From contig OY776489.1 in assembly GCA_963675655.1 (NCBI GenBank), forward strand, positions 2,666,001 to 2,730,000: a stretch of 64,000 bases of DNA, given 5' to 3'. The notes under the pieces were generated by a model, which saw nothing but the letters and a program-made list of their open reading frames with translations, was not told where the DNA came from and did not search any database. The number at the start of each line of letters is the position of its first letter. Position 1 is the first letter of the stretch. This DNA is from CAXXOK01 sp963675655 (lineage in GTDB: Bacteria > Bacillota > Clostridia > Christensenellales > Aristaeellaceae). A program made the translations under genes and the position numbers. This document shows positions 16,420-23,842 of this stretch, piece after piece.

Positions 16420-17904
16420 TTATTCCTCTTCGGTTTCAGCCTTTTTTGCGGTGGTTTTTTTGGTTGTGGAAGCTTTGGGCTTTTTAGGCTTGGATTCCTC
16501 TTTAGCTTCGTCTTCGTCGGCATCTTTCGCTTTTTTCGCGTTGGATTCCGTTTTCTTGGCGGGAGCCTTTTTAGCTTTTTCTTCCTTCTTGGCGGGTTCG
16601 GCGGGTTTTTCCGCTTCGCTGGTGACTTTAGCAGCATCCCATAGCATATCTAACAAGGCATTGATCTTGGAACGATGCTCAAAATAGTTCATTTGCGCTT
16701 CGCCAAACTCTTCTTTGAGTGCATCAGCGGTTTTGCCCGTTGCTTTGGCGTATTCTTCGATCATCTTATCGACGTCTTCCTGGTTGGGCTGTACATCCTC
16801 AGCTTTGATCACTTCTTCAAGAACCAGTTCGGTCTTGAGGTTGTTAAGCGCTTCGGGGCGGTACATATCGCGCATCTGGGCTTCGGTCTGGCCGGTTAGC
16901 TGCATGTACTTATTCATATCAAAGCCTTGCTGCTGCATGCGCCAGTTCATTTCGCCAAGCATATCGTTAAGCTTATCTTCCACCATCGGCGCGGGAATAT
17001 CCACTTCGGCGTTGTCCACAACAGCCTGAATAAGGCTCTGACGGGCCGCTTCATCAGCTTTGGCGTCAGCTGTTTTTTGCAGGGTGGCGCGAATATCCTC
17101 AGTATACTCCGTAAGAGTATCAAAATCGCTAACCTCGCTGGCAAACTCGTCGTCCAGTTCTGGCAATTCCTCGCGGTTAACGCCGTTCACCTTCACGTGG
17201 AAAACAACGTCTTTGCCCTTGAGCTCTTCGGCATGATATTCGGCGGGGAAGGTGACGTTGATGTCTTTCTCCTGACCGATTTCCATACCGATCATCTGCT
17301 CTTCAAAACCGGGAATAAAAGAACCGGAGCCGATCAGCAGTTTCTGGTCTTCGGCGGTTCCGCCTTCAAAAGCTACACCATCCAGCGTGCCTGCATAATC
17401 CAGATTCACCTCGTCGCCATTTTCCACGGCACGGTCGGTTACCTCAAGGCTGCGGGCTACACGCTTTTGTTCCTGCGCAAGACGCTCGTCGATCTCGCTT
17501 TGCTCCACGGTGTGCAGCGTGCGGGTGACTTCAATACCCTTGTATTCGCCCAGCTTCACTTCCGGCTGTACGTATACTTCGCAGGTGAAAGCTACATCCT
17601 GCCCCTTTTCAATGTTTTCCACATTGACTTCGGGCTGGCTTACGGGGTGCAAATCTTCTTTTTCAACAGCTTCCCTGTACGCATCGGGGAAAAGCATTTC
17701 CAGCGCGTCATCGTAAAAGATCGCTTCACCATACATACGCTCAATCAGCTTGCGGGGCGCTTTGCCCTTGCGGAAACCGGGAACAGCGATGCGGTTCCGG
17801 TTTTTGAGGTATGCTTTGCCCACTGCTTGTTCAAAATCAGCTGCAGGCGCTTTGAAGGCAATTTTTACTTTATTGCCGGACAGTTTTTCCACGGTATATT
17901 CCAT
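16420..17904 (-). CDS. tig: Trigger factor with long lysine-rich C-terminal tail
   Basis: Ribosome-bound chaperone and peptidyl-prolyl isomerase. Order: ribosome-binding domain with the signature PGFRKGKAPR near residue 42, PPIase domain (about 150-250, GDEVNLDYAG ... FPAEYHAEELKGK), then the helical arm domain with MNKYMQLTGQTEAQ. Family proteins are about 430 residues; this one is 494 because residues from about 425 form an alternating Lys/Ala/Glu tail with repeated KKAPAKK, KKPKAS and TTKKTTAKK units. The tail is histone H1-like in composition and low in complexity. First gene of the tig-clpP-clpX-lon block, with its own promoter. Confidence 0.95.
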   Translation of the reverse strand: MEYTVEKLSGNKVKIAFKAPAADFEQAVGKAYLKNRNRIAVPGFRKGKAPRKLIERMYGEAIFYDDALEMLFPDAYREAVEKEDLHPVSQPEVNVENIEKGQDVAFTCEVYVQPEVKLGEYKGIEVTRTLHTVEQSEIDERLAQEQKRVARSLEVTDRAVENGDEVNLDYAGTLDGVAFEGGTAEDQKLLIGSGSFIPGFEEQMIGMEIGQEKDINVTFPAEYHAEELKGKDVVFHVKVNGVNREELPELDDEFASEVSDFDTLTEYTEDIRATLQKTADAKADEAARQSLIQAVVDNAEVDIPAPMVEDKLNDMLGEMNWRMQQQGFDMNKYMQLTGQTEAQMRDMYRPEALNNLKTELVLEEVIKAEDVQPNQEDVDKMIEEYAKATGKTADALKEEFGEAQMNYFEHRSKINALLDMLWDAAKVTSEAEKPAEPAKKEEKAKKAPAKKTESNAKKAKDADEDEAKEESKPKKPKASTTKKTTAKKAETEEE

Positions 17905-17971
17905 GTGTTTACCTCCCGGGCGCGGCTTTTTCAGGCAACCAACGCCGTAATTTCAAAGGACACCATTTGTT

Positions 17972-18000
17972 AGTATACCATTAATAGCAGCCGTGTGCAA
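17972..18000 (-). promoter_or_regulatory. Promoter of tig
   Basis: On the minus strand: -35 TTGCAC (17995-18000), 17-bp spacer ending TGG (extended -10), -10 TATACT (17972-17977). Leader about 60 nt. Confidence 0.75.
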
Positions 18001-18289
18001 GGTTTCCGTAAGCTACATAAAAAAGAATATCCAGTTTTTCGTGCTTTGAATCAATTTTCTCATCATACCGATAGAACGATTAGTAAGAAAGATATGTATA
18101 AAAAGTAATATGATTTAGCAGGTAGCTATTTCACATGCCCAACCGTATAAGATAAAAAATAAATGGAAAAGCACACTTATACACTGAGAGCAAAATTTTA
18201 AAGGAATATTTGTAAACGGATAGAAGCGCAAAACACGCAAAAATCAAGTGACAGTTTGACGATGAATAAGATTCATTGCTCTTGTTATG

Positions 18290-18298
18290 TGATATACT
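18290..18298 (+). promoter_or_regulatory. Possible extended -10 promoter of the DUF3783 gene
   Basis: TGA-TATACT at 18290-18298 without a good -35. It lies about 80 nt upstream of the start codon at 18377. Confidence 0.45.
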
Positions 18299-18376
18299 AT
18301 ATCTAAAGGGAAAGCAACCGCAACAAATATCAGATTTCATGCTATGCATATGTTTACCGTATAGGAGGAACAGAAT

Positions 18377-18784
18377 ATGAAACCGGCCGTTTTACTTTGC
18401 TACAATCTAACAGGGGAAAAGAACCGTAAAATCAAGGTACTTGCGATGCGACACGCTATCCGAATCCGGGCAGTCAAACCGGAAGAATATGGCGAAACAC
18501 TGGCGGCGCTTTGCGGGCAGGAAGCTCTACAGCAAAAGCCACAACCAAACGAAGCCTTTACGGATGAAATGCTAGTGCTTGCGCATTTTACACCTGATTT
18601 ACTGAATCAGTTTTTATACGGATTTCGCAAGAACGGAATAGCCCCGGTCGCACTGAAGGCCATGCTGACCGATACGAATGCCAAATGGGATTCTGTTGAG
18701 CTCCACAAAGAACTTTCGATGGAGCATGAAGCGATGGCTAACGGCGCTAAGCCTGCACACCCGGAAGCGGGGAAAAGCGAGTAA
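18377..18784 (+). CDS. DUF3783 domain protein
   Basis: A 135-residue protein. The C-terminal half (about residues 60-120) matches DUF3783: EMLVLAHFTPDLLNQFLYGFRKNG, then PVALKAMLTDTNAKW and ELHKELSMEHEAM. The N-terminal half (VLLCYNLTGEKNRKIKVLA) also resembles the family's beginning. Function is unknown. ATG at 18377 follows AGGAGG. No membrane helix. It stands alone between an AT-rich promoter region and a hairpin at 18895. Confidence 0.8.
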   Translation: MKPAVLLCYNLTGEKNRKIKVLAMRHAIRIRAVKPEEYGETLAALCGQEALQQKPQPNEAFTDEMLVLAHFTPDLLNQFLYGFRKNGIAPVALKAMLTDTNAKWDSVELHKELSMEHEAMANGAKPAHPEAGKSE

Positions 18785-18894
18785 GTTTCTCGTTAGGGTG
18801 CCATAATACATAAGGAATACAACCTAACGATTATCAGATGATGAAGTGAACAGATGGCGCAGGTAACATCCTTTACGCCGCAGTCATTTATACA

Positions 18895-18916
18895 TTGAGC
18901 ATGTGAACACGCTCAA
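18895..18916 (+). terminator. Possible terminator of the DUF3783 gene
   Basis: Stem TTGAGC (18895-18900) with GCTCAA (18911-18916) and inner GTG/CAC, followed by ATAAAAATT rather than a strong T run. A second weak inverted repeat, CGTTAGG (18791-18797) with CCTAACG (18823-18829), lies upstream. Confidence 0.4.
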
Positions 18917-18949
18917 ATAAAAATTAGTTTACTATATATATATAATATA

Positions 18950-18984
18950 AAAAGAACGCGCCGCAGCCTGCGGCGCGTTCTTTT
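18950..18984. terminator. Strong bidirectional terminator
   Basis: Near-perfect long stem AAAAGAACGCGCCGC with GCGGCGCGTTCTTTT around 18950-18984. The A run gives a U tract on the minus strand for the flavoprotein gene ending at 18991, and TTTT serves the plus strand. Confidence 0.9.
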
Positions 18985-18990
18985 AGCAAG

Positions 18991-19461
18991 TTATTGATGT
19001 GCTTTGCCTGTCATTTGTTCTACGGTGAGTTTTAAAACGGTAACGTTATCCAGTTCACGCTGGGAAAACGCAGCCGTCGAAGAACCGCCATAATGCTCGA
19101 CAATCGCCGCAAGCGCTATATTTTTTTCGGCATGATCCGTTACCTCTGCCACGCTGCCTGTACCGATAACACTACGGTAAAGGAATGTAAAGTCACATGC
19201 CTTTTCACCGCGCACGACCGAATGGCCGGTATCCAATTCAAACCCTACAAGTGAATGCTGCTTTAATAAATCCAGCTTTTTTCCTTCCTTGGCGCTGTGA
19301 AAATAGAAAGTGTTTTGACCAGCTACGCTTTGGTAACCAAAATTTAACGGAACAATATAAACGCCTTCGCCATCCTGCATGCCGATGCGGCAGCAATCGC
19401 TGGCTTGAATGATTTCGTTGAGCATTTTTACATCTGTAATTTCCCGATCTTTCCGCCTCAT
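18991..19461 (-). CDS. Pyridoxamine 5'-phosphate oxidase-fold flavoprotein (NimA-like)
   Basis: A 156-residue split-barrel flavin-binding protein. It starts MRRKDREITD, characteristic of the NimA/YfiE-type subfamily, and has VYIVPLNFGYQ, YFHSAKEGKKLDLL and VGFELD, followed by YRSVIGTGSVAEV. Such proteins bind FMN or related cofactors; some Nim members reduce nitroimidazoles. Resistance cannot be inferred from sequence. ATG at 19461 has AAGGAAG upstream. Possible promoter at 19652-19680, leaving an unusually long leader. Confidence 0.88.
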   Translation of the reverse strand: MRRKDREITDVKMLNEIIQASDCCRIGMQDGEGVYIVPLNFGYQSVAGQNTFYFHSAKEGKKLDLLKQHSLVGFELDTGHSVVRGEKACDFTFLYRSVIGTGSVAEVTDHAEKNIALAAIVEHYGGSSTAAFSQRELDNVTVLKLTVEQMTGKAHQ

Positions 19462-19764
19462 ACGATCTTCCTTTCCGTTGTTGCTATTTCAACCTGCCTT
19501 TTCAGAAATACCACCTGATGGAACCGCTGATACAGTAGACAGGTCAAACCGTAAGCTCCCAATATCCGCGTATATTTGTTATTCCGGTGAGTTGGATCTA
19601 CCCGATTGATAAGCGAACCTACCTTTTTACGATTTAAAAAAGGATACGCTGATTATAGCACGGCCTATCCGAGCATGGAAGGATTTAGAGGTTATCGTTG
19701 GCCCGCCGGCTGGAAATAAAAATCAGCCGCGTTTGCTTATGAAACGCAGCTGATAAATGCTGTT
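19462..19764. other. Intergenic region with long leader of the flavoprotein gene
   Basis: On the minus strand an extended -10 TGCTATAAT (-10 at 19652-19657) implies a leader of about 185 nt to the start at 19461. It holds a CCTTTTT/AAAAAGG hairpin near its beginning and a GGTGGTA string, but I cannot assign a riboswitch class. The right end carries the terminator of the next gene. Confidence 0.4.
19713..19754 (-). terminator. Intrinsic terminator of the 600-residue protein gene
   Basis: Stem ATCAGC-C-GCGTTT (19722-19734) with AAACGC-A-GCTGAT (19742-19754); one mismatch. The A-rich run at 19713-19721 supplies the U tract on the minus strand. Confidence 0.8.
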
Positions 19765-21567
19765 TTACGGCGCAGGGGTTGCTGTAGCTTCGGATTCCAG
19801 CGAACCAAGTGATTCGATGGGCGCGCCACACTTCAAACAGGGCAGCAGTGAACTATAGGGCGGATTGTCCAGTTCACTGTATAAGAAGGCCGTCATCGGC
19901 AGGTATTTGGAGTTGACAGCGGAGCAGTTGGGATCGGCATGATAGTACGAACCGCCGTCCGGATTATAATACAGCTTGGTATCCGCCGCAGGCACTGGCG
20001 TTACAGTCATACGCGGGGCGAGTGATTGTGAAATGGTGGAAACGCCGGGCTCCGGTGTAGCCGTCGCCTCCTCCTGATCGTTTGTAGCCAGCGAGTTGGG
20101 GTCTACGTACCATTCGCCGTCCTCTTTCACCATCAGGATCATAAAACGGTATCGCGTCGGATCGCTGCCGTTGTTCTTATCAATGTAAGCGCTCATCGTA
20201 ATCGTACGGGAAGAGTCCCCGGAAGAGCCGGAAATGCTCTCGATGGTGTATTCCTGCGGCGTACGGTTGCATACAACGGTAAAGAGGGTTGCGGCGGCGT
20301 TATCCTGTTTATTTACCCAACTGGGTTCCACCAGGTTGACCATCGCTTCGATGTTGTTATTCTGCCACAGATCCATAAAGGTCGATAGCCGCGCTTCCGC
20401 TTCCACTGCGCTTTCGTCGGATTCGGGGGTGGGGGTGGCTTGCGCTGCAAGGGCGGAGGCGGTTACCTCGGCAGCGGGTTCGCTGGTGGATTGGTTCGTG
20501 CTTTGGCTTGTCGAACGGTTTGTTGTTTTGGTATCGTTAATCCCGCCAACCATCATAGCAATGACAATAATGCTCATCGCCAGATACACCACAGATATGG
20601 TGGTGCGGATGCCGGAGGAAAAGGATTGACGGTACCAAAGCACGCTGAGTGTAATGATGGTAAGAATAATAAACGCATAACGCAGAAAATCAAACGTATG
20701 GGTAATAAAGATGCAGGGGATAAAAAGCACCGGCAAAACGCCGTATAAAAGTATCTTCAGCCATTTATCCGCATCAAAAGGCGGCTTGGGCGTAGGCATG
20801 GCAGGCGTACCGCCGCCCATACCCGGATAGGGCTGCGTATGAAAGGAAGGCATATTGCCCGGCTGATTCGCAAAGGGTTGCTGAAAAGCACCGTTATTTT
20901 GAAAGGGCGGAACGCCGCCGCCGACAGAAGCAGTGTTCATGCCGCCTTGTGGATACGGTTGGGTATTCATCGGGCTCAGAGGCATCCCATTCATAGCGCC
21001 GGGCACCATGCCGGGCGACGTATAGCCATTCAACTGCGGCGGTACAGGCGCGGCGGTATTGCCCATATCGCCACGTACAATATTCGGCGGCACAGCTTGG
21101 CCGCCGTTTGAAAAATCAGGCGGCACAAACCCTTGCGCACGGGGCGTGAATCCCTGATCGGTAATTGGAGGAACACGGTTACCTAAAGGCTGCTGGTTTT
21201 GCATGGGTGTTGAAATATTTTGTGGAAATCCGGGAGCCATATTCATACCGCCGGGCGCTGCAAAAGAATTGTTTCCCGGCATAGGGTAGTTGTTGCCCAT
21301 AAACACGGGGCCGCCGACTGTCTGCTGAACACCCGGCACTACCATGGCCGGGTTTTGCATCAGGGGCGCTCCAGCCGGCGGAAATTGCGAACCGGCAACG
21401 GATGGCTGTACAGGAAAAGACATCGCGGGTGGCGTAATATCACCAGCAGGCTGCTGGGTAAAGTCGGGTGTAGGCGTCGGCTGTGAAGCCGCCTGCTTTT
21501 TAGCATAGTTACGCTTTTGCATGCCGTAAGTGGGCGTGCTGGCGTATTTGGTGCGATTATTATTCAT
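19765..21567 (-). CDS. Large membrane protein: Pro/Gln/Asn/Gly-rich N-terminus, transmembrane segment block, lumenal domain and His/Cys tail
   Basis: 600 residues from ATG at 21567 (AGGAGAT upstream). Residues 1 to about 260 are low complexity, rich in P, Q, N, G and M, with repeated NPYPxG-like and PPxF units. Then about three hydrophobic helices (LLYGVLPVLFIPCIF; YAFIILTIITLSVLWY; VVYLAMSIIVIAMMV), a Ser/Thr-rich linker, a ~110-residue domain with FMDLWQNNNIEAMVNLV and DGEWYVDPNS resembling NTF2/DUF4878-type extracytoplasmic domains, and a tail GSYYHADPNCSAV...LPCLKCGA. That tail pattern (YH-x4-C ... PC-x2-C) resembles small metal-binding modules appended to secreted nucleases. No function is assigned. 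It stands alone on its strand, opposite the Gls24-fakA promoter. Confidence 0.75.
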   Translation of the reverse strand: MNNNRTKYASTPTYGMQKRNYAKKQAASQPTPTPDFTQQPAGDITPPAMSFPVQPSVAGSQFPPAGAPLMQNPAMVVPGVQQTVGGPVFMGNNYPMPGNNSFAAPGGMNMAPGFPQNISTPMQNQQPLGNRVPPITDQGFTPRAQGFVPPDFSNGGQAVPPNIVRGDMGNTAAPVPPQLNGYTSPGMVPGAMNGMPLSPMNTQPYPQGGMNTASVGGGVPPFQNNGAFQQPFANQPGNMPSFHTQPYPGMGGGTPAMPTPKPPFDADKWLKILLYGVLPVLFIPCIFITHTFDFLRYAFIILTIITLSVLWYRQSFSSGIRTTISVVYLAMSIIVIAMMVGGINDTKTTNRSTSQSTNQSTSEPAAEVTASALAAQATPTPESDESAVEAEARLSTFMDLWQNNNIEAMVNLVEPSWVNKQDNAAATLFTVVCNRTPQEYTIESISGSSGDSSRTITMSAYIDKNNGSDPTRYRFMILMVKEDGEWYVDPNSLATNDQEEATATPEPGVSTISQSLAPRMTVTPVPAADTKLYYNPDGGSYYHADPNCSAVNSKYLPMTAFLYSELDNPPYSSLLPCLKCGAPIESLGSLESEATATPAP

Positions 21568-21709
21568 GCTGCATCTCCTGTGCCAAGTCTTAAAAACATC
21601 ATGCGGCAAAAAGAAGCGCGCATTCTTACATATTATAGCACAGATTATGTCTTTGTAAATCGAAATCCCTGATACGCAGACGCGGCAAGAAAATGTTAAG
21701 GGTAGGCGG

Positions 21710-21738
21710 TTGCGAAAACTTGTGGTATCATGTATAAT
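21710..21738 (+). promoter_or_regulatory. Promoter of the Gls24-fakA-recG operon
   Basis: -35 TTGCGA (21710-21715), 17-bp spacer, -10 TATAAT (21733-21738). Leader about 75 nt. The same -35 and -10 hexamers are used for ppdK. Confidence 0.8.
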
Positions 21739-21819
21739 CATCATGACCTGTTATGCGGTTTTGCATACGGGTCATCATTGCCGGTGATGCGTCCATTGTT
21801 GCAAGGAGGCATGTACAAT

Positions 21820-22170
21820 ATGGAATGTAAAATCAAGAACGACATTGGCACGGTCTACATAGCGGAAGACGTAATGTTAAAGGTGGTAGGCTATGCCGCG
21901 CTGGAATGCTACGGCATCGTTGCGATGTCCAGCAAGAGGGCGAAGGACGGTCTTGTTCAATGGCTGGGGCGGGAGAACCTCACCAAAGGCGTGCAGCTCA
22001 AACAAGTGGATGACATGCTCGATGTGGACCTGTTCATTATCGTAGAGTATGGCATTTCCATCGCGGAAGTCTGCAAGACGATCGTGGAAACCGTTCGTTA
22101 TAAGCTTGAAAGCATGACGGGCATTAAGGTTCGCCGCGTGAATATCTCTGTTGAAGGTGTTCGCGTCTAA
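21820..22170 (+). CDS. Asp23/Gls24 family envelope-stress protein (YloU-like)
   Basis: A 116-residue Asp23/Gls24 protein. Visible: GTVYIAEDVMLKVVGYAALECYGIVAMS, DVDLFIIVEYGISIAEVC and ETVRYKLESMTGIKVRRVNISVEGVRV, the conserved C-terminal. The family is associated with alkaline and envelope stress, and in Bacillota this gene regularly precedes fakA. ATG at 21820 is preferred because AAGGAGG lies 10 nt upstream; the ATG at 21811 is too near the SD. fakA follows 23 nt downstream. Confidence 0.92.
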   Translation: MECKIKNDIGTVYIAEDVMLKVVGYAALECYGIVAMSSKRAKDGLVQWLGRENLTKGVQLKQVDDMLDVDLFIIVEYGISIAEVCKTIVETVRYKLESMTGIKVRRVNISVEGVRV

Positions 22171-22193
22171 AAATCCCTCAGGAGGAAAAACCT

Positions 22194-23840
22194 TTGTCAA
22201 AGATGATAGACGGTCTTTTATTGCGCGATATGGTTTTGGCCGGCGCGGCGTTGTTGGAGAAAAACCGCGAGAAGGTTGATGCCCTGAACGTTTTTCCCGT
22301 TCCGGACGGGGATACGGGCACAAATATGTCGCTAACAATGGCGTCTGCGACCAAAGAACTAAGCCAAAAAGAATATCTTAACGCGGGCGAGGCGGCTGCG
22401 GCGATGGCCAAAGGCGCTTTGCGGGGTGCACGCGGCAACAGCGGCGTCATTACCTCGCAGTTGTACCGCGGTTTTTCGCGCGCTTTGGATGGGGTAGATA
22501 AGATTTCTCCCCAGCAATTTGCCGCCGCGCTGAAAAGCGGATCGGAAACCGCGTACAAAGCGATGATGAAGCCCAAAGAAGGCACCATTCTCACCGTGGC
22601 GCGCGTGATTGCCGAAGAAGCGGTAAAGCAAGCCGAGAGCACACCGGATGATTATGAGGCGTTATTTGATAACATTCTCACAACCGGCGAAGCAATTTTA
22701 AAGAAAACCCAGCAAATGCTGCCTGCTCTTACGCAGGCGGGCGTGGTGGATGCAGGCGGCCGTGGGCTGCTGCTGATCTACATGGGGTACGCTGCGGCAT
22801 TCCGGGGCGAAGAAATTACCACCGATCACGTAGATATGGCTGCCGATGGGCAAGCCGTATTTCAGGATGATCATGATTCGTTGGCTGAAATCAAATTCGC
22901 CTATTGCACGGAGTTCTTAATCCAGAATCTGCAAAGTCATGTGACCGAAGAGGATATAGATACCTTCCGCCGCCGCTTGAACCGCATTGGCGATTGCGTA
23001 CTGGTCGTGGGCGATTTATCGCTGGTCAAGGTGCACGTACATACCAATAACCCCGGAAGAGCACTGGAATATGCGTTAGGGCTGGGTGAGCTGGTGAATC
23101 TGAAAATCGAAAACATGGTGCAGCAGCGCCGTGACAATATGGCAAAAGAAAACACAGAGCAGGGCGAAGCACAGCCGCCTAAGGATTTTGGCATGGTAGC
23201 CGTCTCCCTTGGCGAAGGGTTTAACCAAATCTTTAAAGATTTGGCGGTCGACCAGATTGTAGAGGGCGGCCAGACGATGAACCCGAGTATTGAGGACCTC
23301 AGTGCGGCAATTGCGAAAGTCAATGCGAAATGCGTTTTCATTTTGCCTAACAACGGTAATGTGATTCTGGCCGCGCATCAGGCGGCGGAATTGACCGAAG
23401 ATAAACAAGTATTGGTAATTCCTACGAAAAACGTTGCCATGGGTATCGCGGCAGCTGTTGCCTTCCAGGGCGAAGTAAGCGCGGAAGATAACGCCAAGCG
23501 TATGGATGAGTCTGCCCAGCGCGTTCGTACCGGTACGGTGACATATGCCGTACGCGATAGTGAATTTGAAGACCTGCATATTAAGCAGGGCGATATTATC
23601 GGCCTGTACAACGGCAAAATTGTGGTGGCAGGCAGCAATATACACGATGTGGCTTATGATTTGATGCAGCAGATTGTGACTGAGGACGATGAATTGATCA
23701 CTGTTTATTTCGGTAAAGAGATTAAGCAGGATGATGCCCAGCAGCTTACAGATCAAATTGCCGATCGCTACGACGAATGCGATGTGGAGATGCATGATGG
23801 AGGGCAGCCGCTGTACTATTACCTGATCTCGGTGGAATAG
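22194..23840 (+). CDS. fakA: Fatty acid kinase catalytic subunit FakA (DAK2 domain, YloV)
   Basis: FakA phosphorylates fatty acids held by a FakB (DegV) protein, feeding them to PlsX/PlsY for phospholipid synthesis. The N-terminal DAK2/DhaL domain shows NVFPVPDGDTGTNMSLTM, the nucleotide/Mg site, and ARGNSGVITSQL; DAGGRGLL ends this domain. The C-terminal half is the YloV-specific region with IFKDLAVDQIVEGGQTMNPS and FILPNNGNVILAA. 548 residues, family length. Start is TTG at 22194 with AGGAGG 8 nt upstream. No fakB/degV is in this window. recG follows 2 nt after the stop. Confidence 0.93.
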   Translation: MSKMIDGLLLRDMVLAGAALLEKNREKVDALNVFPVPDGDTGTNMSLTMASATKELSQKEYLNAGEAAAAMAKGALRGARGNSGVITSQLYRGFSRALDGVDKISPQQFAAALKSGSETAYKAMMKPKEGTILTVARVIAEEAVKQAESTPDDYEALFDNILTTGEAILKKTQQMLPALTQAGVVDAGGRGLLLIYMGYAAAFRGEEITTDHVDMAADGQAVFQDDHDSLAEIKFAYCTEFLIQNLQSHVTEEDIDTFRRRLNRIGDCVLVVGDLSLVKVHVHTNNPGRALEYALGLGELVNLKIENMVQQRRDNMAKENTEQGEAQPPKDFGMVAVSLGEGFNQIFKDLAVDQIVEGGQTMNPSIEDLSAAIAKVNAKCVFILPNNGNVILAAHQAAELTEDKQVLVIPTKNVAMGIAAAVAFQGEVSAEDNAKRMDESAQRVRTGTVTYAVRDSEFEDLHIKQGDIIGLYNGKIVVAGSNIHDVAYDLMQQIVTEDDELITVYFGKEIKQDDAQQLTDQIADRYDECDVEMHDGGQPLYYYLISVE

Positions 23841-23842
23841 TT

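Larger units (their letters stand above)
17905..18376. other. AT-rich divergent intergenic region between tig and the DUF3783 gene
   Basis: About 470 nt, clearly richer in A+T than the flanks. It holds the tig promoter at its left and an extended -10 for the rightward gene at 18290-18298. No credible gene lies between; a 72-codon minus-strand frame here has no SD and a composition typical of random AT-rich DNA. Confidence 0.6.

Noticed and set aside
18131..18349. 72-codon minus-strand frame in the AT-rich gap
   Set aside because: No SD, no family, repetitive Phe/Ile/Tyr/Ser composition typical of translated AT-rich non-coding DNA.
19462..19650. T-box-like element upstream of the flavoprotein gene
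   Set aside because: A GGTGGTA string resembles part of the T-box sequence, but the full AGGGTGGNACCGCG and a terminator/antiterminator pair are missing, and the gene is not a typical T-box target.
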